DNA of 64,000 bases from the NCBI GenBank assembly GCA_037039925.1, contig JAXRKP010000259.1:192501-256500 (forward strand), given 5' to 3'. The DNA is from Doris montereyensis. Its lineage: Eukaryota; Mollusca; Gastropoda; Nudibranchia; Dorididae. Within the stretch, counting starts at the first letter, position 1. Every line of letters begins with the position of its first letter. The notes below the pieces were generated by a model. It saw only the letters and a program-made list of their open reading frames with translations. It did not search any database and was not told where the DNA came from. The position numbers and the translations under genes are program-made. Positions 46,313 through 59,364 of the stretch are shown here, piece by piece.

Positions 46313-46872
46313 GTAAGCTTTAGTAGAAAACATCTTTTCTTCCATTGGTCTGTTTACCAAATGGAGGAAAACGAAACCGGATTGAAAAATAACATTAATT
46401 TGCAGATTTGCTTTCATCTCATCCTTCTAACTTTCACCTATAAACTTACTACCTAACTTTTTTTTTTTCAGTAGTTTTTTTATAACACTCCAGTCCAACT
46501 TTGTTTCTCGTACTTTAAATTTCCATTTTTTTTTTCTTTCTTAACAAAAATTCTCCACAGGTGTTTCATATTTAACAGCAAGCGGAAATTTCCTTTTCTT
46601 TTCTTTTTTCAAACCTCCTCCTCTTTCAATTTATTGCGGCAGATTCATGGTTTCTGTATAACTCATGTTTTTTACTGTTACCAGTGACACAAAAGACAGG
46701 GTTTCAACATATTTCGTCTTTTTTTTGTGTTTTTCCTTGTTCATTTACCTGATTCATTGCCATGTTTGTCTGGTCTGTCCTTTGGTCATGTGGCAAAGTT
46801 AAGTCGATATTGCGACAAGAAGCTTTCGTTGATCAGCGTATGTGATTCACAGCATTGAAGTAATAATAATAA
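46313..46872. other. Unique T-rich intron sequence
   Basis: No exon, RNA or repeat recognised. Confidence 0.55.
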
Positions 46873-46903
<31 letters not shown>

Positions 46904-47085
46904 AAGAAGAAGAAGAAGAAAAAGAAGAAGAAGAAAAAGAAGAAGAAGAAGAAGAAGAAGAAGAAGAAGAAGAAGAAGAAGAAGAAGAAGAAGAAGAAGA
47001 AGAAGAAGAAGAAGATGAAGAAGATGAAAAAAGAAGAAGAAGATGAAGAACAAGAACAAGAACAAGAACAAGAAGAAGCTAAATT
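46873..47085. repeat. (AAG)n microsatellite
   Basis: GAA repeats with AAAGAAG, GATGAAG and (GAACAA)n variants at the 3' end. Confidence 0.96.
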
Positions 47086-47267
47086 AATGTTCGCCTTTCC
47101 TCAAGAGAGCTCAAGGCGTATTACAAGAACATCAATACATTATTATATTATTACATAGACATACATAAAGAATGATTTTGTAGACTTTTGCCCCAGGCCC
47201 ATTACTTTGACACACTGGATTAATATTCAATGCAATTTATAGCTTTCACACAAACAATGCAATAACA

Positions 47268-48292
47268 CATACGCCTAAATAGATCTCCCATAGAAACATT
47301 GCTTAAATATGCATATGCCTAGATCTCCCATAGAAATATTGTACTTAAATATGCATACGCCTAAATAGATTTGACATAGAAATATTGTACTTAAAACACA
47401 TACGCCTAAATAGATCTGACATAGAAATATTGTACTTAAACACATACACCTAAATAGAATAGAAATACTTAAACGCATATGAAATATTAGAAATATTACT
47501 TAAACATGCATACGCCTAAATAGATTTCCCATAGTAATATTGTACTTAAATATGCATACACCTAAATAGATCTCCCATAGAAATATTGTACTTAAACACG
47601 TACACCTAAACAGATCTCCCATATAAATATTGTGCTTAAACATGCATACACCTAAATAAATCTAACATAGAAATATTATACTTAAATACTTACACCTAAA
47701 TAGATCTCCCATAGAAATATTGTACTTAAACGCATAGGCCTAAATAGATCTAACATAGAAATATTGTACTTATACACATACACCTAAATAGATCTAACAT
47801 AAAAATATTGTACTTAAACACATACGCCTAAATAGATCCACCATAGAAATATTGTAGACTTAAATATTGTATGCACCTAAATAGATCCGCCATATAAATA
47901 TTGTACTTAAACACATACACCTAAATAGATCCGCCATATAAATATTGTACTTAAACACATACACCTAAATAGATCCGCCATAGAAATATTGTACTTAAAC
48001 ACATACACCTAAATAGATCCGCCATAGAAATATTGTACTTTAACGTATGCACCTAAATAGATCCACCATAGAACTATTGTACTTAAACACATACACCTAA
48101 ATAAATCTAACATAGAAATATTGTACTTAAACACATACACCTAAATAGACCTAACATAAAAATATTGTACTTAAACACATACACCTAAATAGATCTAACA
48201 TAGAAATATTGTACTAAAACACATACGCCTAAATAGATCCGCTATAGAAATATTGTACTTAAACGTGTGCACCTAAACAGACCTCCCATATA
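47268..48292. repeat. 1 kb minisatellite, about 43-bp unit
   Basis: Unit CCTAAATAGATCTCCCATAG + AAATATTGTACTTAAACACATACG, about 24 copies. Sub-families differ at TCTCCCATAG / TCTAACATAG / TCCGCCATAG. Confidence 0.96.
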
Positions 48293-48922
48293 ACTAGATA
48301 AAGAAACTGTCGGTGTTTGGTGTGACTCACAACCCTGCTTTCCACTGACCGACTCCCAGCTACAGATGTCGTAGATAGAAGCAGTTTACTATTGTGACCA
48401 CTGTCTTCCATTGTATCGTGTTCTCTTGTTTAGCCAATGAAATCACAGCTCAGTCTCATTTGTTTTTATCCTCTTTTCAAACGATAGAACAAGGAACGTG
48501 TTTACAAAATTGATGTCAATTTTGGTGAAAAAGTAATGAGAAGTTTTTCCCAATGAAATCATGTTTAATAAATAATAAAAAGTCCCCTGTAACATAATTT
48601 TTAATGAAAGTTTTCCCCGGTAAAATCTTTTTGGTGTGTCTAAAATTTAACTTTCCATTCTTTGAGGGCTTCTAAATTTCAATTCTTTTCATTTGTTTCT
48701 ATACATTGTTTAGGTTTAAAAGTCAATATTTAAAACATCATATATATGAAGAAGTTTATTTTGTTCACTTTAATCATGGAATACCGTTTATCTCAATCAA
48801 CAAATCCGATATGAAGATAGAAATGATATCAACACCTCATGACAAATCGATAAGTTAATTGCATGGATTGACAAGTTCAGAGGGTTTTTTTTAATTTATA
48901 GGCCTATGTGTTAATTGCACAG
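48293..48922. other. Intron sequence with a weak exon candidate
   Basis: Mostly unique. At 48488-48524 CGATAG|AACAAGGAACGTG...TTTTG|GTGAAA is open (N-K-E-R-V-Y-K-I-D-V-N-F) with splice-like borders, but it is not recognised. Confidence 0.35.
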
Positions 48923-48927
48923 ATTAC

Positions 48928-49492
48928 AATTCTATCTATCAATTCTATCTTACAATTCTCTTTCAATTCTATCTTACAATTCTATCTTACAATTCTATCT
49001 ATCAATTCTATCTTACAATTCTATCTTACAATTCTATCTTACAATTCTAACTCATCTATCAATTCTATCTTACAATTCTAACTTACAATTCTATCTTACA
49101 ATTCTATCTTACAATTCTAACTTACAATTCTTATCTTACAATTCTATCTTTCAATTCTAACTTACAATTCTAACTTACAATTTATCTTACAATTCTAACT
49201 TACAATTCTATCTTACAATTCTATCTCACAATTTTATCTTACAATTCTATCTTACAAGTCTATCTTTCAATTCTATCTTTCAATTCTAATTCACAATTCT
49301 ATCTTACAATTCTTTCTTACAATGCTGTCTTACAATTCTATCTCACAATTCTATCTCACAATTCTATCTTACAATTCTATCTCACAATTTTATCTTGCAA
49401 TTCTATCTTACAATTTATCTTACAATTCTATCTTTCAATTCTATCTCACAATTCTATCTTAGAATTCTATCTTTCAATTCTATCTTACAATC
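48928..49492. repeat. Minisatellite, 13-bp unit ATTCTATCTTACA
   Basis: About 43 copies, variants TAACTTACA, TATCTCACA, TATCTTTCA. Confidence 0.97.
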
Positions 49493-49607
49493 TGCTCTGT
49501 GAGAAGAACATTTCACATTCACAGACATTGTATCACTACAAAATCGACTTCCCCAAAATGACAAGACTTTTTTTTTTGTTTGGCCTGCTCCTCACCAATA
49601 AGATAAG

Positions 49608-49952
49608 GGGCATCACTGGCCGAGCGGTTAGGCTGCCGGACTGGGGATCATGAGGTCCTGAGTCGAATCCTAGCAAAGCCAGATGCGACGTTGGGAATGA
49701 TACTTAATATGCATTTGTCACTCTCTACCTAGGTGCAAATGAGTACAAGCACTGGCTTGCGAGTAAAACCTGCATCAGAGTAGTCTCCTGTACAGGAGCT
49801 GATTGTTATCACCCTTTTGGTTTCACGCTATAGAAACCGAGATAAACTCTGGGTTTATGGGCATTAATGGCCTTGTAGGAACTTTACTTTTTACTTTACT
49901 TTACTTTTACTTTACTTTACTTTACTTTACTTTACTTTACTTTACTTTACTT
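49608..49952 (+). mobile_element. tRNA-derived SINE, family B, with (TTTAC)n tail
   Basis: Head CATCACTGGCCGAGCGGTTA GGCTGCCGGACTGGGGATCATGAGG resembles a Leu/Ser tRNA; B box GAGTCGAATCC. Body matches 30003, ending GGCCTTGTAGGAACTTTAC followed by about 13 TTTAC units. Confidence 0.88.
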
Positions 49953-51112
49953 CACCAATATGATGCATAACCTTACATAACAGTAGTCATCTATCTAGGG
50001 TTTTACTAAAACTCTCAATATAAATACTCTCTTCTTTTTAGTAATTCACTGTCTCTCAGACTCTTCTTCAGGAAAAAAACATATTATTTATATACCTGTA
50101 TGATGTATTATACGGATCACTGATTTTTTCCCATCCATATCTATCCAAGGCTTCTGTTTTGGTGATTACCGAACCTTTAAAATCAATTTCATCTCAGTGT
50201 TCTATGTTTATAAGCCTTAACTGAAATAGAACAATTTTAGTCATCTACTGATTAAGAATAAGTGAACTAATAAAAAAAAAATTTAAAAACAGGTGTAGAT
50301 TTAATTATGTGTGTTTCAATTCACCCTCTTGACAGATGAAAAATAATTATCTTAAGTCAAGTCATGTCTAACTTTTCTGTCTACATTTTCCGTTGGCCTT
50401 TTTTTTATTGCCAGTGGGTGGTCTTTGTAACGAGTTTATTTCACTTCCTGATTTGTTTTGTTTTTAAGAACATTGGACTGAGTAAATGTTGCCTGAGTGA
50501 TCGATTATTTGTTTTGTCTGTAAGAACATTGGACAGAGTAACTGTTGCTTGAGTGATTGATTGTTTATTTTGTTTGTTTATTGTATTTGCATAAGGGGGA
50601 AATGGAAAAAGCAGCAGACATGTTAGTCATCAGAAGTAGTTCTTTTTCTTTCCATTCGGGATTTGAGAAGAGGGGGAGAGGGGGAATCATAGGGCCTTCC
50701 GTTGTATTTGCTTGTTGTTGTTGTTTGTTTGTTTGTTTGTTTGTTTGTTTATTTGTTTATTTCGGGGGGGGGGTTGTGTTAAAATACACCTGGTTTTTCC
50801 CAGCCTACTTTTGGTTTTAGTTTTCTTTTTTGAAATATTGGATTTTGCATGAATTCTACTATTTGAAAAGAATTATATATTATAATACAAAGTAGTTAAG
50901 TCTATTTTTAATTTTAAATTATGTTAGGCATTGGCATGGAGGCGGAGGTTTAAGTTTCTCATGAATTAAGAAAGAATATAATTTGGAGTGTGCACAAGTG
51001 TGTGCATGTGTTTGTGCATGTGTTTGTTTGTGTGTGTGTGTGTGTGTGGTGTGTGTGACTGTATCTGTGTGCGTTGGGACGGAGGTACTAGGTATATATT
51101 TCACGATTGCCT
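49953..51112. other. Unique sequence with short simple repeats
   Basis: Contains (TTTG)n at 50725-50762, a G9 run near 50765 and (GT)n at 51024-51058; a 30-base near-duplication (AAGAACATTGGACTGAGTAA...) at 50467 and 50522. No exon recognised. Confidence 0.55.
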
Positions 51113-51116
51113 AGCT

Positions 51117-51324
51117 TTTTGAGAGTTGTGGTGGAAGGTATGGGAGGGAAAGGTCATTACGTAATTTTGAGAGTTGTGGTGGAGGGTGTGGTGGGGAGGG
51201 GAAAGGTCATTACGTAATTTTGAGAGTTGTGGTGGAGGGTACGGAGGGAAAGGGAGGATCATTACGTAATTTTGAGAGTTGTGGTGGAGGGTACGGGAGG
51301 GAAAGGTCATTACGTAATTTTGAG
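51117..51324. repeat. Minisatellite, about 48-bp unit
   Basis: Unit GAGAGTTGTGGTGGAGGGTA + CGGGAGGGAAAGGTCATTACGTAATTTT, four copies. Contains the palindrome ATTACGTAAT in each unit. Confidence 0.94.
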
Positions 51325-51595
51325 GGGGTTTAGCCATTGCTTTTATTGTTGTTGTTGTTGTTGTTTTTAGTTTTATTTTCCATCCAACCTAGAAAAACCT
51401 TACTTAGATTCACCCACCATTATAATATGATGTATCAAAATGTTTCATTGCTTTGATAGCTGCTATCACTATCACTATCTCTATCACTATCACTATGACT
51501 ATGACTATCATCACCACGCCAATGATTTGAATCCCAGTAAAGCCTGGTCCTTGCCCCACCTTGTTTCAACCATGTCATGGCTCGGTTGCTTTCAG

Positions 51596-51670
51596 ATGCT
51601 TCGGGGTCAAAAATTATTACGTGAGCGACATCAAAGTACGGCTAAAGGCCAGGCAACAGGCCGGGCACAT
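51596..51670 (+). CDS. Probable tail exon (…K-N-Y-Y-V-S-D-I-K-V-R-L-K-A-R-Q-Q-A-G-H)
   Basis: Acceptor ggttgctttcag and consensus donor gtaaga bound 75 bases. Two frames are open. The frame starting at base 2 reads C-F-G-V-K-N-Y-Y-V-S-D-I-K-V-R-L-K-A-R-Q and has the C/G-rich third positions seen in the other exons, so I prefer it. Frame 0 (M-L-R-G-Q-K-L-L-R-E-R-H-Q) would instead join the phase-0 exons on both sides directly. If the preferred frame is right, at least one exon is missing on each side (46313-51595 and 51671-56767). Not recognised independently as a domain. Confidence 0.62.
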
Positions 51671-51905
51671 GTAAGACAACAACATCTCTTCCTGTTGCGC
51701 ATATTACTGCATTGTGGATATATCCAAACCTTTCCTGCCATAATCGACTGCTACCTAATTTTATCCTAACCACCTTCCCTGCAGCTTGAAGACCCCTTTG
51801 TTATCATACAGTCATCCAGTTTTTTTATCTTCTGTTTTTCCTTACTTTACTCTCACGTGCTTTCCCATTATAGACGCTTTGTAGCCAAACCCTTAAGTCA
51901 AAGTA

Positions 51906-52420
51906 CAGTAGTCTCCGGTTACATGCATTGTCGTCGAGAGACAAGAAAATCGTGCACTTAGGCGGACCGTGCTCTTAGACGGAGAGAGGGAGTGGGGGAG
52001 GAGGAGGAGGGGTGGGGAGACTCGGTAGTCCAGAGACAAGGTGTCAGCCTCTCAACCAAAAGGTCTTGAATTCAAATCCCGACAGGTTGAAAAGCTTTTT
52101 CGTGCGTGTTTTTCTTCGAGTTAAAATCAGGTCCAGGTAGGTGGATCGACATCTAGTCCCATCGCAGACGAATTATAAAAATGAGGACACAACACTCTGT
52201 GCACGTTAAAGATTCCATGGCTGTTTACGGGGCAGCCCGGGCCAAAATTTAAAATGCTACATAAATGCCCCAAACCGTGCACTTAGCCAGAGTTCGTTCT
52301 CAGCAACCGTGCACTTAGAGGGGTAAATTCATAGAGAGAAAAATCCTGTTTCGTGCTATGATCGTGCACTTAGGTGGACTGTGCTCTTAGGCGGTAGGTG
52401 AACTTAGCCGAAGACTACTG
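51906..52420. mobile_element. Pogo/Tigger-like MITE interrupted by a SINE
   Basis: Terminal inverted repeats CAGTAGTCTCCGG (51906-51918) and CCGAAGACTACTG (52408-52420), one mismatch, flanked by TA on both sides (51904-51905, 52421-52422). CAGTAG... starts and TA target duplication are characteristic of pogo/Tigger-type DNA transposons (from memory). Both arms carry a long direct repeat, ATCGTGCACTTAGG(C/T)GGAC...GTGCTCTTAG. No transposase frame, so non-autonomous. Confidence 0.75.
52019..52262 (+). mobile_element. tRNA-derived SINE, family A, inserted in a MITE
   Basis: GACTCGGTAGTCCAGAGACA AGG... head, CATCTAGTCCCATCGCAGACG, CTCTGTGCACGTTAAAGATTCC and GGCTGTTTACGGGGCAGCCC; the 3' end is degenerate. 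Lies between the two arms of the MITE. Confidence 0.82.
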
Positions 52421-52422
52421 TA

Positions 52423-54344
52423 TTTATAATTTCAATCGCCGAGGTTTCTAAGGTTGAATGCTTGGGGGGGAGGGGGTTCACCTTGCCTTTTCACCTCACA
52501 TTCTTAAGCTTCTAGAAATTTCTTTACTAATCTACTACTAGTGTAAGAAACAACCTTATGTTATAACACAATTCCTATGTATTTAGACGCTTTATAATCA
52601 TGTATTTATAAAGACTAACCTAATTTTCTTACTTTTTGCTTTAATGCTGAAATTCATATTACATTTATTTATTTCGAAAGTTGTTCAAACTAGGAGATAA
52701 GAAAAAGAAAACAATCCTTATTTACTTCTGCTAACAATGTTCTTTCTAACTATGCGACTTTTCCAAGCCATTCCCAATGTAGCCGACTACTTTTTGCATG
52801 AGCTGTTTTTCTTTCGTTTTTTACTGCATTTGTTTGGTGAAATAATTGCCCGTCATCTGAACGTCGTCTTTCAAATCGCCATTCTACCAACGAGTGTTTT
52901 ACTGGATTTGTTTCGGGGCCGGTTTTGTGTTGTTGTTTTTTGTTTTATTTTATTAAAACTAATCGTGGAACTGTTTAAATCAAATTCAAGTTTTGAGTTT
53001 GAGTATCGTTTGTACGAAGGATATTGTTCCCCATAACTTATTTGTTTTACCCTGTTTTTCTCTTCAACGTACACACACACACCTGTGCGCACACACACAC
53101 ACACACACACTTCATTCCACATCAACCAGATGGGCATAGATTCTAGATTGAGTTCGATACACTTGAAAACCCAAAATCTATGTTTGGCGGGTGAGGGGAA
53201 GGGGACGGATGGGGGGGCAGAAACACAGAAAATAGATCTCTAGTGTCTTTTAGAATAAAGAAATTTAAAAAACAACCAAATGAATAACCCTGACTCGTTT
53301 TCTTTATGCTTCTGTTTGAATAGCGCATGAAAATTCATTCATTTTTAGATCTATTCTTTATTTCTAATGAGAAAGTCAAAGCTCAAGGGCCTAGATTTAG
53401 TTCTGGGTATAATATTCATTATTAATGTTTTTGTTGTATGCCTATACATTTCCATATAAACTAACTAATTTCAGGAATTAAAAAAAAAAAAAGATATCCT
53501 ATGTACCATGCAAAAGCAAATTATATATCCCCCACCCTCCCCCCCCAATCTAAAAGAGATCCGATTTCTACACGTTTTCTGATCTTCTAGTATTCATAGG
53601 GCTTAAATTCTAGAAATATGTGTACAAATCTAAAATTAGAATCTAACGAAGTACTATATCCCTCTAGGGGAGGAAATCTGCAGTCGGAAACTGGTGTGAA
53701 ATTTCTGGAGTCGGAAACTGGTGTGAAATTTCTAGAGTCGGAAACTGTTTGTTTTTTTTTAATTTAACGCGTAATGACAACGTTACAGGCCTTTACTTTA
53801 AAATATATTTATTATTTATTTAAATTATATCGACATGGAGTAATGATATATCGATTGATCTAATCTTCTTATTTTTTTGTGTGTCTATAAGGTTATTTTT
53901 TTTACCATTTTAAATTTGTCCTTTTCATGTATCCCCAATTTTATTATTGTATGCAATACTACCTTCATGCATTTTATAGTGTTGTTGTTTGTGGGTTTTT
54001 TATGATTAATGAAAATGACTAGCCTTGCATGTAATGTAACATTTTCAGTGAAGAAGATAACACGAGACAGATTCCTTTTTGTCATTTTTAAATTTGTCAG
54101 ACAAATTTTTGATGATTAGAAAAAAAGTTTTCTTTCGGGGTATGCAATTTTTGTATTCGTTTGTATTTTTAGTGTTGTTGGGGGAGGGATGCTTTTTGCG
54201 GGGGAAAGACAAAATTCAAATCTTAAATCATCTGTGGTTCTCTTGTGTAATGTAACATGTGTGTGTGTTGACAAGAAGATGAGGGGTGGAGGTCTGTTGT
54301 CTCCATGTTTCATTTTCAATATCATAGACTTTGAGTTTCAAATT
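52423..54344. other. Largely unique AT-rich sequence
   Basis: Contains (CA)n at 53073-53110 and a two-to-three-copy 28-bp repeat at 53678-53748 (GGAGTCGGAAACTGGTGTGA...). Open frames up to 99 codons have no recognised motif and no exon was found. Confidence 0.55.
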
Positions 54345-55522
54345 TTACATGATTATGACAATGAGATGAATCCCTTTCTACATCATAATTTTTGAGATGA
54401 ATCCCTGTCTACATCATAATGACAATGAGATGAATCCCTGTTTACATCATAATGACAAAGATGAAATCTTAAATCATAATGACAATGAGATTTATCCCTG
54501 TCTACATCATGATGACAATGAGATTAATCCTGTCTACATCATAATGACATTGAAATTTATCCCTGTCTACATCATAATGACAATGAGATTTATCCCTGTC
54601 TACATTATAATGACAATGAGATTTATCCCTGTCTACATCATAATGACAATGAGATTAATCTGTCTACATCATAATGACATTGAGATTTGTCCCTGTCTAC
54701 ATCATAATGACAATAAGAGCATAATTACATTGAGATTTATCCCTGTCTACATCATAATGACAATAAGAGCATAATTACATTGAGATTTATCCCTGTCTAC
54801 ATCATAATGACAATAAGAGCATAATTACATTGAGATTTATCCCTGTCTACATCATAATGACAATAAGAGCATAATTACATTGAGATTTATCCCTGTCTAC
54901 ATCATAATGACATTGAGATTTATCCCTGTCTACATCATAATGACAATGAGATTTATCCCTGTCTACATCATGATAACAATAAGATTTATCCCTGTCTACA
55001 TCATAATGACATTGAGATTTATCCCTGTCTACATCATAATGACATTGAGATTTATCCCTGTTTACATCATTATGACATTGAGGTTTATCCCTGTTTACAT
55101 CATAATGACATTGAGATTTATCCCTGTCTACATCATAATGACATTGAGATTTATCCCTGTTTACATCATAATGACATTGAGGTTTATCCCTGTTTACATC
55201 ATAATGACATTGAGATTTATCCCTGTCTACATCATAATGACATTGAGGTTTATCCCTGTTTACATCATAATGACATTGAGATTTATCCCTGTCTACATCA
55301 TAATGACAATGAGATTTATCCCTGTCTACATCATAATGACATTGAGATTTATCCCTGTCTACATCATAATGACATTGAGATTTATCCTGTCTACATCATA
55401 ATGACAATGAGATTTATTCCTGTCTACATCATAATGACATTGAGATTTATTCCTGTCTACATCATAATGACATTGAGATTTATCCCTGTCTACATCATGA
55501 TGACAATAAGATTTATCCTGTC
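54345..55522. repeat. 1.2 kb minisatellite, 33-bp unit
   Basis: Unit CATCATAATGACATTGAGAT + TTATCCCTGTCTA, about 35 copies. A sub-block at 54690-54900 has a higher-order repeat in which units carry an extra AATAAGAGCATAATTACATTGAG. Confidence 0.97.
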
Positions 55523-55599
55523 TATTTTTTTGTTTTCTATGTTTTTCAAATTGTCATTATCTTGTGTGACGTTTGTTGTTTTTTTTTTTCTCTTGTTGT

Positions 55600-55690
55600 T
55601 GCGTTTTAGAATCACTAAATCATTTTTCTATTGTTGTTGTATTTTGGAATCACTAAATCATTTTTCTATTGTTGTTGTATTGAGTTTTTT
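55600..55690. repeat. Two-copy 46-bp tandem repeat
   Basis: TTGTTGTTGTATTTTGGAAT CACTAAATCATTTTTCTA twice plus a partial copy. 55691-56025 is unique, with G-rich GGTGGAGGGTGGGAGGGGGG at 55836. Confidence 0.85.
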
Positions 55691-56015
55691 AAATTGAATG
55701 AATATATTATTATACCCTTTTGTACCACTTGATATGACCAATGTGATGAACTTGTAACTACATCATTTGAAATAGTATGTGCATGTACTCATATTGATTG
55801 AATGTTATCAAGGAAAAATTATTTATTTTTTCAGGGTGGAGGGTGGGAGGGGGGCATATTCTTCTTCCAGCCCTCCTTGTGACGGAACGATTACCAAAAC
55901 CCACTGATGAAAGGATTCGATTTAAATGCTCAGTGGAATTATATGAGCTCTACTACTGTACTCCGCTGTCTCTGTCTGTTTACCTGTCTGTCTGTCTGTC
56001 TTCTCACTCCATCTT

Positions 56016-56144
<129 letters not shown>

Positions 56145-56479
56145 TCTACATCTCTTTTAGTCATCCATCTCTCAGATTTATTACCTCTCCAGGAGGGTTT
56201 TCTTTTAAATTTCAGAACTTATATGTTATTGTTAGAATATTATTTCTCTTCATTGAAACGGTTTCTTGTTATTGCCTTATGAAAATTCTTTAAACGTTTC
56301 AGATCCAAATTATACAAAGCCATAACTTTTTTTTTCAATGTATTTATATCTATTGTCTTTTATCCTCTTTTCTTTTTTTTTTTCTCTCTCTCTCTTCTTT
56401 GTGTGTGCGTCCGTGTGAGTGTATGTGTGTGTATGTGTGCATGTGCTAGGAGCATGTTTTTTTTAAAAGTTTTGTTTCG

Positions 56480-56640
56480 ATATTGATTGGGAAGTCCTGG
56501 GTTCAAATCCTGACCCTAGTTTGTGAATCAACAGCAAGTCCCATCGGAAACAGGCTATAAAAAGGAGGTCCCATGTGCAGATCACAACACTCTGAGCACG
56601 TTGAAGGTCCTTTGGCTGTTGACAGGGCTTTGGGATTGCT
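56480..56640 (+). mobile_element. SINE family A, 5'-truncated
   Basis: Starts around GATTGGGAAGTCCTGGGTTC (B box), then AGCAAGTCCCATCGGAAACAGG, AGGTCCCATGTGCAGATCAC, CACTCTGAGCACGTTGAAGG and GGCTGTTGACAGGGC. Confidence 0.78.
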
Positions 56641-56767
56641 TTTGTCTTCCATTTTGTTTGTCTGACAACTGGAAACAGATTTTGCTTAAAGGAGAAAATG
56701 AACAAATTTAAAAAATCTTATTTTTTAATTCTATTACATCGTTTTGACGGCCATGTTTGATTCTCAG

Positions 56768-56936
56768 CGAGGCAGTGATGATGCAGATACCGTAAGCCTG
56801 TTCATCTTTGGGGAAGAGGAAAAGGAGCTGGCGCTAGAGGCTGACAGGAACAACGGTCTCGTGGACTACGACATGGTCAAAAAACACCATTTCCCCCATC
56901 GCCAAATCCAACATCCTACTAGAGCATGGCGGTTTT
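56768..56936 (+). CDS. Acidic tail exon, with probable 1-nt insertion
   Basis: Acceptor gattctcag, donor gtaaga. Reads R-G-S-D-D-A-D-T-V-S-L-F-I-F-G-E-E-E-K-E and L-A-L-E-A-D-R-N-N-G-L-V-D-Y-D-M-V-K. At the run of six A's (56879-56884) one A is likely surplus. Removing it gives K-N-T-I-S-P-I-A-K-S-N-I-L-L-E-H-G-G-F and a length of 168, exactly 56 codons in phase 0, matching the phase of the last exon. As written, the frame runs through the donor as K-K-H-H-F-P-H-R. Assignment to the same gene is by strand, phase and position. Confidence 0.75.
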
Positions 56937-58280
<1,344 letters not shown>

Positions 58281-58576
58281 GCTTTCGGTTATAAGTTATA
58301 ACATAGCTGTCTTTTTCTTCTTTGCATTTTCACCTTTTTTTCATATGGTCTGTGTTTTGATTTGTTATTTTTTGGTTGTTTTTTTTTTAATGTAGTAAAT
58401 AATTTGTATTCACTCATTCTTTAATTCATTTTTTTCCTTGTAGCTTTTTCTTAAGTATATGTTTTTACTCTCATTATGTTTGTTTCGATGCAGTGTAGAA
58501 TACTTATGATATTGTTTCTGTTGTGGTGAGTTCCTTGCTTTTGGGGGTTTTGTTTTTTGTTTTTGTTTTTGTTTTT

Positions 58577-59230
58577 ACTGGTGTTTGGTGGCTGAGCGGT
58601 TAGCAAACCAGGTCCGACGTTATGGTCCTTGGGAAAGACAGTTAACACGCATTTTTCCCACTCAACCCAGGTACCAAATGAGTACAAGCACTAGCTTGGG
58701 AGTAAACAACAACCCAGGTACCAAATGGGTACAAGCACTAGCTTGGGAGTAAACAACAACCCAGGTACCAAATGGGTACAAGCACTAGCTTGGGGAGTAA
58801 ACAACAACCCAGGTACCAAATTAAGCACTAGCTTGGGAGTAAACAACAACCCAGGTACCAAATGGGTACAAGCACTAGCTTGGGAATAAACAAAAACCCA
58901 GGTACCAAATGGGTACAAGCACTAGCTTGGGAGTAAACAACAACCCAGGTACCAAATGGGTACAAGCACTAGCTTGGGAGGTACCAAATAGGTACAACCA
59001 CTAGGAATAAACAAAAACCTAGGTACCAAATGGGTACAAGCACTAGCTTGGGAATAAACAACAACCTAGGTACTAAATGGGTACAAGCACTAGCTTGGGA
59101 GTAAACAGAAATTGCGTCTGACTAATGTCTTGTACAGGAGGTGGTTATCATCACCTGTTCCGCTTGGCGCTATAGAAACCGGGATAAGCTGTGTGCCCCA
59201 AATGCCATTGAAGGAACTTTACTTTTCTTT
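58577..59230 (+). mobile_element. SINE family B with an internal minisatellite expansion
   Basis: Head GGTGTTTGGTGGCTGAGCGG TTAGC is shortened; body GGTCCTTGGGAAAGACAG...; then 58658-59105 repeats a 47-48 bp segment of the SINE itself (ACCCAGGTACCAAATGGGTA CAAGCACTAGCTTGGGAGTAAACAACA) about nine times; then the normal 3' part GTCTGACTAATGTCTTGTAC, GCTATAGAAACCGGGATAAG and GAAGGAACTTTACTTT. Confidence 0.9.
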
Positions 59231-59324
59231 TGACTGATGGTAGTGGGGGCGGGGGGGGGGTGTTGTATAAAACACCTCTGAAGTGAAACGCGCCTGCTGT
59301 GTTACCAGCTTTCTATGCTACACT

Positions 59325-59364
<40 letters not shown>

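Noticed and set aside
52737..53036. 99-codon hydrophobic + strand frame
   Set aside because: No recognised motif and AT-driven F/L composition; not bounded by convincing splice sites.
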